Source of the DNA: Acidimicrobiales bacterium
GTDB taxonomy: Bacteria; Actinomycetota; Acidimicrobiia; Acidimicrobiales; Acidimicrobilacustridaceae
DNA length: 14,405 nucleotides
Direction of reading: 5' to 3'
Assembly (NCBI GenBank): GCA_023264135.1
Contig: JALQSZ010000014.1
Span: forward strand, 1-14,405
The translations under genes were made by a program, and so were the position numbers. A model generated the notes under the pieces. That model was given only the letters and a program-made list of their open reading frames with translations, was not told the DNA's origin and ran no database searches. Below, piece by piece: positions 8,747 through 14,383 of the stretch; the stretch's first letter is position 1, and every line of letters starts with the position of its first letter.

Positions 8747-9846
8747 CAGAGGCTCCGCTCGTACGCGACGACAGCCGCAATCTGTGCAGGCGTGAGCATG
8801 ACCTGATCCTCACTCATGATGGCGGTCTTGGGATCCTGTGCGTTCGGGTTCGTGCCGAAGCTGCCCATGCGGCCGCTTGACCAACCGTTGGTGCCATAGG
8901 ACGTGCCCATCTTTGGATACGCCGACACAAACGCTTCTTGCTGCGCTGCAACAGGGAACTGTCGAATTTCCGAACCACCAGTGAGGTTCGGGCCCATCGC
9001 GCCGCCGCCGGCAACCTTGGCCTGGCCGAACGACCAGCCAGAGGTGTGGCAACGACCGCACGCGTACGCGCCGCCGGCAAAGCCGTCGGAGTACCCAAGA
9101 TTGAAGATTGCTTCACCGAGGGTCTTGTACTTGCCGCCGGGAATCGTGCAGTTGTTGTTTGCGTCGGCAGCGCAGGTCTTGTCGAGTTCTTCTTGCACAG
9201 CCTTTTGAGATTCTTCGGCCGGCAACTGAATCGAGGTGAGATACGCGATGACGTCGGCGATCTGCTGCTCGGTAAGCGGTCCACCACCAGGTGCGCCCCA
9301 TGCCGGCATCGGCGAGTAGCCGCGTCCGTAGTTGAGGATGTATGTGACCTGTTCAGGCGTGTAGCGGTACATGACGGTGTTGAGGGCCGGAGCCTTCCAC
9401 TGCACCTGATCGACATATGCGCCGGTCTTGGGATCAAGGATCGTGTAGCTGGCGACACCACCAACGGCGTTGGGACCATGGCAACCAGCGCACTGCGCGC
9501 CATTGACGAAAATTTCTTCGCCACGAGCGATCGCAACGTTCTCGTAGTGCTTCACCATGTCGGACTGACGACCAGGCTCGGCCAACCAGTAGAGCGGAAG
9601 CGTGAGTGCAATCACACCGAGCGCAACAAGCCCAAGACCGAGTGTGCGGTCGAGCTTCTTGGTCTCGAGTTCTTCGTCGTCCATGTAGGGCTTGCGGTTC
9701 GGCGCGAGTTCGACCTCGGAACCGACCTCGGCGCGTCCCTTGCGTACGTTGACAGCGATGGCAACAACGAACGCAAGGAGCAAGACGACGGCAATGACAT
9801 AGCCGATCGTCTTCTGCGCGCTGGCCAAGAGAAACAGGTCGTGCAT
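8746..9846 (-). CDS. Membrane-anchored dihaem cytochrome c of the bc complex
   Basis: Probable cytochrome c subunit taking electrons from the Rieske protein (366 aa). Two N-terminal helices (about 13-33 and 68-88) flank a charged loop (34-67, with KPYMDDEELETKKLDR) predicted to be cytoplasmic; the rest lies outside. Haem 1 is CAGCH at 119-123 with candidate axial Met180 (SPMPAWG). Haem 2 is CGRCH at 263-267, with its distal ligand uncertain among several Met residues (for example M313 or M328). C225 and C233 between the haem domains could form a disulfide. The two cytochrome c domains resemble a dihaem QcrC or heliobacterial PetA, but the anchor is N-terminal and doubled, unlike actinobacterial QcrC with its C-terminal helix. 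Start and stop both sit in TGATG overlaps with neighbours. Confidence 0.92.
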   Translation of the reverse strand: MHDLFLLASAQKTIGYVIAVVLLLAFVVAIAVNVRKGRAEVGSEVELAPNRKPYMDDEELETKKLDRTLGLGLVALGVIALTLPLYWLAEPGRQSDMVKHYENVAIARGEEIFVNGAQCAGCHGPNAVGGVASYTILDPKTGAYVDQVQWKAPALNTVMYRYTPEQVTYILNYGRGYSPMPAWGAPGGGPLTEQQIADVIAYLTSIQLPAEESQKAVQEELDKTCAADANNNCTIPGGKYKTLGEAIFNLGYSDGFAGGAYACGRCHTSGWSFGQAKVAGGGAMGPNLTGGSEIRQFPVAAQQEAFVSAYPKMGTSYGTNGWSSGRMGSFGTNPNAQDPKTAIMSEDQVMLTPAQIAAVVAYERSL

Positions 9847-10697
9847 CAGTGATGTCCTCCACCCACGCAGTGCGGGCCTTCAGCTTCTTGGCCAGTGGTG
9901 TTCGTGCCGATCGGCGGGCCCTGGAAGATCTGACCGGTGTCGACCGTCAGCACGCCACCAGCAACCGATGTCGCAAAGCGATCCATGCCGCGGGGCGCAG
10001 GGCCACCCTTCTTTTCACCGGCTTGGTTGTACTGCGAACCATGGCACGGGCATTCAAACCACTGCGAGGTTGCGCACGAAGGAACGCGGCAACCGAGATG
10101 CGGGCACTTCTGGTAGAGCGCAACCACGCCCGCTTCCATCGAAGGAAGCACGGCGGCGGGATAGACCGCCTTGGCCTTTTCGATCGCCGAGGCGGGATAC
10201 GCCGTCATCCACATACGACCTTCGGCCGAGTAGAGAAAGCCTTTGCTTGCAGTGATTTTCGCGAGCACGTCGGACACGTTGCCGACGCGGATCTTCGAGC
10301 CGAACCCGCCCTTTGGCATGGGCCAGAGGAACGCGAGCACCGCAGCACCAAAGCCCGAAAGACCAAGACCCATCATCACGATGATGGAGCGATTGAAGAA
10401 CTTGCGGCGGGAGATGCCAATGGCGTCGGCATCGGGCGGAACGAACGGCGCAACTTCCGTGTTCGTGGTTGCCGGTGCCGCGGGGCGACGATCGAGCGCC
10501 GCTGACGCTTCGACCTGACGGCCAGACACACCGACAAGCTCGGCTTCTTCAAGCGCAGCCGCGGGCTTGTCGCGCTTGACCGTTTCGCGGCTGAGCGCAC
10601 CGGTCGCACCGCCGCTGTCGCGACGACGTGAAGCAGCGAACAACACCACGCCGGCGAGAACAACGACGACGGGAATGACGATGACTAGAGGATTCAT
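9846..10697 (-). CDS. qcrA: Rieske [2Fe-2S] protein of the cytochrome bc complex
   Basis: Iron-sulfur subunit that takes the first electron from quinol at the outer face (283 aa). Rieske ligands are C198 and H200 (CPHLGC) and C216 and H219 (CPCHGS), with disulfide cysteines C203 and C218. C208 and C277 are additional cysteines. There are two predicted helices: an N-terminal one (3-22), then an approximately 80-residue charged cytoplasmic segment, then a second (104-125) preceded by SRRKFF at 97-102, a good Tat-type twin-arginine signal. Typical actinobacterial QcrA has three helices and most others have one, so two is unusual. The tail ends CVGGGHH. The ATG at 10697 has AGGAG nine to ten bases upstream. 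Co-transcribed with the cytochrome b genes. Confidence 0.95.
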   Translation of the reverse strand: MNPLVIVIPVVVVLAGVVLFAASRRRDSGGATGALSRETVKRDKPAAALEEAELVGVSGRQVEASAALDRRPAAPATTNTEVAPFVPPDADAIGISRRKFFNRSIIVMMGLGLSGFGAAVLAFLWPMPKGGFGSKIRVGNVSDVLAKITASKGFLYSAEGRMWMTAYPASAIEKAKAVYPAAVLPSMEAGVVALYQKCPHLGCRVPSCATSQWFECPCHGSQYNQAGEKKGGPAPRGMDRFATSVAGGVLTVDTGQIFQGPPIGTNTTGQEAEGPHCVGGGHH

Positions 10698-10723
10698 TTG
10701 GGGGACTCCTGCGTTTGCGCCAT
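10694..10723 (-). other. Possible 9-codon coupling mini-ORF
   Basis: An ATG formed in the TGATG at the end of the subunit-IV-like gene opens a frame encoding MAQTQESPK, which ends in an ATGA overlap with the Rieske start. It covers the whole 25-nt gap and contains the Rieske Shine-Dalgarno (AGGAG). It could keep ribosomes on the message between the two genes. It may equally be chance; no product function is implied. Confidence 0.2.
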
Positions 10724-11505
10724 CACAACTCGAAGAACAGGCCGCCGGTCCATGGCGTCACAAAGTTGAAGCCAGGGCCGCGGAAGAAGGAACCAATAAT
10801 GACGAGTACTGCCCAGAACATCATCTGCACCGTGAACAGCGAGATCGCGAACTTGCGATCTTCGGGCTTGTTCGACGGGTTCTTGTCGATGTACGGAGCA
10901 AGAATCAGCAAGAAAATGCCCATACCCGGGATGGTCACACCAGCGACCATGGGGTGGAACATGGTGAGCAGTTCCTGAAGACCGAGGAAGTACCACGGGG
11001 CCTTCGACGGGTTCGGGGTTTGGTTGATGTTGGCGAGCTCAAGCAGCGGAGCATTCACGAAGATCGAGAAGATCAGTGTGAAGACCGTGATGGCGAGTGC
11101 GGCAACGAATTCAACGGCGAGAAGGTGCGGCCAGGTGTGGACCTTGTCGACCGGGGTGGCCTTGACGTCTTGAATCGAGCCGGCCTTGACCACGGTGAGC
11201 AGTCGCTGGGTGTGACCACCAGGTCCAGTCGCAGTGGGAGGCGGAGCAGCATCGGCAACCGCAGTCGCAACGCCGCCACCGGTCGCGGCCGGAGCGGCAG
11301 CCTCGCCGCCACCTTCCTTCTTGGCCTTTGCTGACTTGGAACGCTCGAGCAGGTGTGCCGGAATGCGGCTATCGCCGGCGCTCGGCGCAGCAGCGGCCGG
11401 AGCTTCGGCAGGGGCTTCGGCGGGCGCGTCGCCGGCGGCCTTGGCTGCTGCCTTGGCCTTGGCCTCTTCGGCCCGCTTGCGGAGGTGTTCGGGGATCTCG
11501 GTCAT
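10723..11505 (-). CDS. Cytochrome b C-terminal half (subunit-IV-like) with long N-terminal extension
   Basis: Second half of a split cytochrome b, equivalent to b6f subunit IV (260 aa against about 160 for PetD). The three helices are about 128-150, 186-204 and 222-241. The quinol-site loop carries [14 protein letters not shown] (167-180), with APWY where PEWY is usual, so the catalytic-loop Glu position is Pro. Residues 1-125 are an extra cytoplasmic segment: motif [13 protein letters not shown] at 4-16, an Ala/Pro linker, a second copy [13 protein letters not shown] at 48-60, then another Ala/Gly linker. The ATG at 11505 is chosen over the open upstream frame because it lies 10 nt after the cytochrome b stop with GAGGAG just upstream, and because the plus-strand cytochrome c starts with nearly the same peptide. 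No haem ligand is expected here. Confidence 0.92.
   Translation of the reverse strand: MTEIPEHLRKRAEEAKAKAAAKAAGDAPAEAPAEAPAAAAPSAGDSRIPAHLLERSKSAKAKKEGGGEAAAPAATGGGVATAVADAAPPPTATGPGGHTQRLLTVVKAGSIQDVKATPVDKVHTWPHLLAVEFVAALAITVFTLIFSIFVNAPLLELANINQTPNPSKAPWYFLGLQELLTMFHPMVAGVTIPGMGIFLLILAPYIDKNPSNKPEDRKFAISLFTVQMMFWAVLVIIGSFFRGPGFNFVTPWTGGLFFEL
11326..11364 (-). other. IPEHL motif, copy 2 (subunit-IV-like protein)
   Basis: Codes for [13 protein letters not shown] at residues 48-60 of the same protein, separated from copy 1 by an Ala/Pro-rich linker of about 30 residues. The tandem arrangement suggests an internal duplication of a motif-plus-linker unit. Confidence 0.7.
11458..11496 (-). other. 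IPEHL motif, copy 1 (subunit-IV-like protein)
   Basis: Codes for [13 protein letters not shown] directly after the start. It matches copy 2 ([13 protein letters not shown]) and the N-terminus of the divergent cytochrome c (VPEHLLKRSKDRR). The pattern is [IV]-P-x-H-L-x-x-R-[AS] with a basic tail, a likely short amphipathic helix on the cytoplasmic side. Confidence 0.7.
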
Positions 11506-11515
11506 GGCTCCTCGA

Positions 11516-12304
11516 TCACAACGGTCCGGAGATGCCGCCGTCCTTGCGGACCCGCCAGAAGTGGATCGCAAGGAAGATGACAGTCACGAACGGAACAAAC
11601 AACACATGCAACACGTACCAACGCAACAAGGTGTCGGTACCGATTTCCTTGCCACCAAGGAGCACGAATCTCACTTGGTCACCGAAGACGGGCGTGTAGC
11701 CCATCATGTTGGTACCCACCGTTACCGCCCAAAGTGCGAGCTGATCCCATGGAAGGAGGTAACCGGTGAAGGAAAGAAGAAGAGTGAGGGTCAGAAGGAT
11801 GACGCCGATGACCCAGTTGAACTCTCGGGGTGGCTTGTAGGCGCCGTGGTAGAAGACGCGGGCCATATGGAGGAATACCGACAGCACCATGAGGTGGGCG
11901 GCCCATCTGTGCATATTTCGCACGAGAAGACCAAAGGCCACAGAGGTCTGGAGGGTGTAAATGTCGTTCCAGGCCTGCGCCGCTGTCGGGCGGTAGAAGA
12001 ACATCAAGAAGATGCCAGTGATGGTCAGCAGGATGAAGAGGAAGAAGCTCAGGCCACCAAGGCAAAGGGTGTAGCTGACTTTGACCGCGTGTCGCTTCAC
12101 CTTCACCGGGTGAAGGTGGTAGAGCACGCTGTTCATGATCACGTACGAACGGTTACGTGGGCTGTCGGTGTAGCCCTTACGGAACACCGATCCGGGTCGG
12201 AAAATTGAGTTCCAGGCCTGTGAGCCCTGCGTCTTATCGACGATTTCACTGACGCGCTGGGCGGGGGTCTTCTTCCCGCTGGGGCGCTCCATGGTCTTGG
12301 CCAA
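11516..12304 (-). CDS. qcrB: Cytochrome b6-like subunit (N-terminal half of cytochrome b)
   Basis: Dihaem transmembrane core of the quinol:cytochrome c oxidoreductase (262 aa). It has four helices (about 76-103, 124-150, 163-185, 229-250). Haem ligands are H132/H146 and H233/H248; the second pair is 15 apart, the b6f-type spacing. The protein ends RKDGGISGPL, almost identical to the end of cytochrome b6, and the C-terminal helices are encoded by the next gene. C81 in YTLCLGGLSFF sits where cytochrome b6 has the Cys in FYCLGG that covalently holds haem c_n/c_i. The start is taken as TTG at 12304, which has GGAG eight bases upstream; the alternative ATG at 12292 would shorten it by four residues and lacks a clear site. 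A 98-nt gap separates it from the ferredoxin gene. Confidence 0.95.
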   Translation of the reverse strand: MAKTMERPSGKKTPAQRVSEIVDKTQGSQAWNSIFRPGSVFRKGYTDSPRNRSYVIMNSVLYHLHPVKVKRHAVKVSYTLCLGGLSFFLFILLTITGIFLMFFYRPTAAQAWNDIYTLQTSVAFGLLVRNMHRWAAHLMVLSVFLHMARVFYHGAYKPPREFNWVIGVILLTLTLLLSFTGYLLPWDQLALWAVTVGTNMMGYTPVFGDQVRFVLLGGKEIGTDTLLRWYVLHVLFVPFVTVIFLAIHFWRVRKDGGISGPL

Positions 12305-12323
12305 GGCAGTTACTCCGTGTGAG

Positions 12324-12346
12324 CCGGGATCGAGGAACGATTCCGG
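12324..12346. repeat. Imperfect inverted repeat in the 98-nt gap before cytochrome b
   Basis: CCGGGATCG, then AGGAA, then CGATTCCGG: nine-base arms with one mismatch and a five-base loop, in the leader between the ferredoxin stop (12403) and the cytochrome b start (12304). On the minus strand it is preceded, not followed, by a T-rich tract (about 12364-12393), so it does not look like an intrinsic terminator. It could be an RNA stem affecting stability or translation of the downstream segment. Confidence 0.4.
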
Positions 12347-12402
12347 GAGGGTGGTTCGAGTTCAGAAAAGTCAGAAAAAATCAGGAAAAACAAGGTGTAG
12401 CA

Positions 12403-12819
12403 CTAACCGAGACGCATGCCGTAGCCGTAGCCATGAGTTGGCGTGCGCTGATGGGAATCACCATCGGCCGGTGCAGCACCGACCTTTCCAAGGATGATGA
12501 CACCAGTTGGGCACCGGTCAACGCACAGGGCGCATCGGGTGCAAACATCGTCGTCGATGAGGAAGACCGAACGGTCGCCGGGGTCTTCGCCGGGGAGTTC
12601 GGTGCCAATGGCCTCATCGATTGAGGAGGTGCGAACCAAGTGGATGCACTTCCACGGGCAAATGTCGACGCAGCCTTCGCAGGTAATGCACTCGGACTGG
12701 TCAATATGAATGAATTGCTTGGGTTTGACCGCTTTTGACAGCCATTCCGCGTCGACTTCCCGCAGGACGTAATCGTCGCGGAACTCCGGCATCGGGGGAT
12801 TGGCGTCAATACGGGCCAT
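12403..12819 (-). CDS. Two-[4Fe-4S] ferredoxin associated with the cytochrome bc genes
   Basis: Small cytoplasmic electron carrier (138 aa) with two complete CxxCxxCxxxCP motifs: C44, C47, C50, C54 and C93, C96, C99, C103, plus an extra C58. There is no signal peptide or helix. Compared with minimal 2[4Fe-4S] ferredoxins (about 55-60 aa) it has a 40-residue N-terminal extension (MARIDANPPMPEFRDDYVLR onward), a long acidic loop between the clusters (64-90) and a Gly/Tyr-rich tail ending GYGYGMRLG. The frame is open further upstream, but the ATG at 12819 is chosen because it lies 2 nt after the upstream stop. Position suggests it works with the bc complex and the preceding membrane protein; its partner cannot be told from sequence. 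Confidence 0.92.
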   Translation of the reverse strand: MARIDANPPMPEFRDDYVLREVDAEWLSKAVKPKQFIHIDQSECITCEGCVDICPWKCIHLVRTSSIDEAIGTELPGEDPGDRSVFLIDDDVCTRCALCVDRCPTGVIILGKVGAAPADGDSHQRTPTHGYGYGMRLG

Positions 12820-12821
12820 GA

Positions 12822-13277
12822 TCAGCTCTTCCGGACCAGCGGACGGCCGTATTCGGAAGTTGCGGAGGCCTGCGCCGTTTCGGCGGCCGCGGCGCGCTTG
12901 CCACGGTTCTGCCACCAGACCCACAGCGCGACCTGGGCAACGAGGAAGACCACATAGATAAGGACCGCGCCGATATCGCGAAGGGTCTGGTAGGTGATCG
13001 TGATCGGACTCCAGCCGTCGAGCGACTGCGGCTTGAGGATGCCACCAGGACCAAGCAGCAGCTTGTCGGGACGCCAACCGAGTTCGTTACCTGCCCATGT
13101 CAGGAAGAGGTGAGGAACAAGCCCATAGACCCAAAACATAAGGAAAAAGGCGTAAACGGACGCGACCATGGCCTCGCCCCATGTGAGCGGTGTCCCTACT
13201 GGACGTCGCTTGGCCATCGGAATCACAAGTGCGGTTAAGAGAACCGCTACAAGCACCGATGCGATGAACGCAACCAC
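12822..13277 (-). CDS. Three-helix membrane protein of unknown function, first gene of the unit
   Basis: I do not recognise this 151-residue protein. The helices are about 2-21, 36-58 and 102-122. Basic residues (KRRP at 23-26; RGKR at 125-128) place the loop after helix 1 and the C-terminal tail in the cytoplasm. The loop 59-101 (TWAGNELGWRPDKLLLGPGG onward) would lie outside. There are no cysteines and no cofactor motif; H56 within helix 2 is the only histidine. The frame is open to a TTG at 13310, but the GTG at 13277 is chosen because AGGGAGG lies nine bases upstream and the protein then starts at its first helix. It is 2 nt from the ferredoxin gene; a membrane anchor for that ferredoxin, or an accessory bc subunit, is inference. 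Confidence 0.82.
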   Translation of the reverse strand: MVAFIASVLVAVLLTALVIPMAKRRPVGTPLTWGEAMVASVYAFFLMFWVYGLVPHLFLTWAGNELGWRPDKLLLGPGGILKPQSLDGWSPITITYQTLRDIGAVLIYVVFLVAQVALWVWWQNRGKRAAAAETAQASATSEYGRPLVRKS

Positions 13278-13401
13278 CCGGGTTGGCCTCCCTCGTGAAC
13301 GTTTGCACAAATGGTACGGACAGAACTGTGCCGAGTCCGATCAGGTCGGTCCGGCGCTTTCATTGTCTAGCACCGCCGCGAGGGGGTTGAGACATTCCAC
13401 G

Positions 13402-13416
13402 CGCCATTCGATGGCG
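13402..13416. repeat. Inverted repeat, possible operator
   Basis: CGCCAT-TCG-ATGGCG: perfect six-base arms with a three-base spacer. It lies near the middle of the divergent region, 18 bases before a second palindrome. No regulator can be named. Confidence 0.35.
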
Positions 13417-13433
13417 TGACATTTCACCATCGC

Positions 13434-13447
13434 GAGTTCGCGAACTC
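13434..13447. repeat. Perfect 14-bp palindrome, possible operator
   Basis: GAGTTCGCGAACTC is fully self-complementary. It lies roughly 130-160 bp from each flanking start codon, where a dimeric regulator could control one or both divergent units. It does not match a binding site I can name with confidence. Confidence 0.4.
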
Positions 13448-13460
13448 TCCTGCTCGATAC

Positions 13461-13491
13461 TTGGCTCCGCCCTCTCCGCGTCGTCTAGGTT
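13461..13491 (+). promoter_or_regulatory. Weak candidate promoter for the cytochrome c gene
   Basis: TTGGCT (13461-13466) and TAGGTT (13486-13491) are spaced by 19 bases. The -10-like element fits the actinobacterial TAnnnT form; the -35 matches only TTG of TTGACA and the spacing is long. Transcription would start near 13498, leaving an approximately 85-base leader. Confidence 0.25.
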
Positions 13492-13582
13492 TGACCGGGT
13501 ATGGCCAGTGTCTGTCGGCGTCGCCGGCGAACCTGCCACACGACCGCTCCCACCCTCTCTCCCCGTCCGCTTCGGAGGAACC

Positions 13583-14383
13583 GTGACCGAAGTTCCCGAG
13601 CATCTGCTCAAGCGCTCTAAAGACCGTCGGACATCGCTCGACGGTGGAACTCCTGCTGCTGATGCAGCACCGGCCGCCGAGAGCGCACCGGTCGAAAAAG
13701 CAGCAGCAACCGCCGCTGCCGCTCCTGCGGCCGTGACTCCGGCCGCTGCTCCCGAACCGGTTCCGCCGTATGTCGAAGCAGCGATCAAGCGGAAGAAGAT
13801 CCCGTTCTGGGCAATGCCGGTGTTGGCATTCCTTCCGCTGTGGGCCGTCATCTATATCGGTGGCCTCTCCCCTTCTTCGAATGGTGCACCGTCGCAGCTT
13901 GCGACCGGCGCGTCACTGTTCGCTGCGAACTGCGCGGGTTGTCACGGCGCAGGTGGTGGCGGTGGCGTTGGTCGTCCGATGACCGACGGCAACCTCGTTG
14001 CAACGTTCCCCGACATGATCGGTCAACTTGAATTTGTGTGGCTTGGTTCAAACGGAACCGGTCCTGCCGGAACGCCGTACGGCAATCCCGCTCGTGAAGG
14101 TGGCCAACACAAGACCTTGAGTTGGAACGGCAACCCAATGCCGAACTTCGACAAGACACTGAGCCAGGCGAATTTGCTTGCTGTTGTTCGCTATGAATGG
14201 GAATCGCTTTCCGGCGGCAAGACCACGGTCGATGCAACCGGCAACATCACCTACGGCGATGGAAAGCCGATGCTGAATGCTGCGGGTGAACTCATCACCC
14301 CAGAAGGCACGCCCTTGTTCGATGCGGCAGGCAAGCTCACGATTCAACCGAACTGGACAAACCCGGTCGGTTCAAAGTCGTAA
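13583..14383 (+). CDS. Membrane-anchored monohaem cytochrome c with C-terminal repeats
   Basis: Probable electron carrier between the bc complex and a terminal oxidase (266 aa). In order: cytoplasmic motif VPEHLLKRSKDRR at 4-16; Ala/Pro-rich linker (22-62); basic KRKK then one helix (75-93); class I cytochrome c domain with CAGCH at 117-121 after a typical amphipathic helix, and likely axial Met186 (GNPMPNF); then a tail of three degenerate 15-residue repeats (217-256). The frame is open from 13508, but the GTG at 13583 is chosen because GGAGGA precedes it and because the peptide VTEVPEHL aligns with MTEIPEHL at the start of the subunit-IV-like protein. It is transcribed divergently from the bc-nuo unit and is complete, with its stop 22 bases before the window end. 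Downstream oxidase genes are likely but not visible. Confidence 0.93.
   Translation: MTEVPEHLLKRSKDRRTSLDGGTPAADAAPAAESAPVEKAAATAAAAPAAVTPAAAPEPVPPYVEAAIKRKKIPFWAMPVLAFLPLWAVIYIGGLSPSSNGAPSQLATGASLFAANCAGCHGAGGGGGVGRPMTDGNLVATFPDMIGQLEFVWLGSNGTGPAGTPYGNPAREGGQHKTLSWNGNPMPNFDKTLSQANLLAVVRYEWESLSGGKTTVDATGNITYGDGKPMLNAAGELITPEGTPLFDAAGKLTIQPNWTNPVGSKS
14231..14350 (+). repeat. Tandem 15-residue repeats in the cytochrome c tail
   Basis: Residues 217-256 read as two and two-thirds units: DATGNITYGDGKPML, NAAGELITPEGTPLF, DAAGKLTIQP. Conserved positions recur every 15 residues: D217/N232/D247, G220/G235/G250, G227/G242 and P229/P244. The alternation of hydrophobic and turn residues suggests short beta-hairpins. 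The DNA repeats are diverged, so this is an old protein-level duplication. Confidence 0.7.

Larger units (their letters stand above)
13278..13582. promoter_or_regulatory. Divergent intergenic region between the bc-nuo unit and the cytochrome c gene
   Basis: About 305 bp with no convincing gene. It must hold promoters for both directions. On the minus side the ribosome binding site AGGGAGG is at 13287-13293; I could not identify a convincing -35/-10 pair there (a TACCAT at 13311-13316 has no good -35). On the plus side GGAGGA is at 13574-13579, four to five bases before the GTG. Two short inverted repeats and one weak promoter candidate are listed separately. Confidence 0.7.

Noticed and set aside
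8938..9852. Plus-strand frame of 304 codons over the dihaem cytochrome c gene
   Set aside because: Antisense to a gene with two CxxCH motifs in the correct frame; composition typical of a shadow frame.
11234..12208. Plus-strand frame of 324 codons over both cytochrome b genes
   Set aside because: Opposite strand of clearly conserved cytochrome b and subunit IV coding sequence; no hydrophobic or domain pattern of its own.
12324..12346. Intrinsic terminator before cytochrome b
   Set aside because: A stem exists, but no T-run follows it in either direction; on the minus strand the T-rich tract comes before the stem.
12820..13077. Upstream extension of the ferredoxin frame
   Set aside because: It overlaps the three-helix membrane protein gene in another frame; the ATG 2 nt after that gene's stop fits the operon pattern.
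1..13515. Shared 12-mer GGCCAGTGTCTG at 1-12 and 13504-13515 as a possible repeat or duplication boundary
   Set aside because: The match is short, the flanks diverge at once, and one copy lies in nuoH coding sequence; chance is enough.
13508..13582. Upstream extension of the plus-strand cytochrome c (25 extra residues from 13508)
   Set aside because: The extension is Pro/Arg-rich without a ribosome binding site, whereas the GTG at 13583 has GGAGGA and begins the conserved VTEVPEHL peptide.
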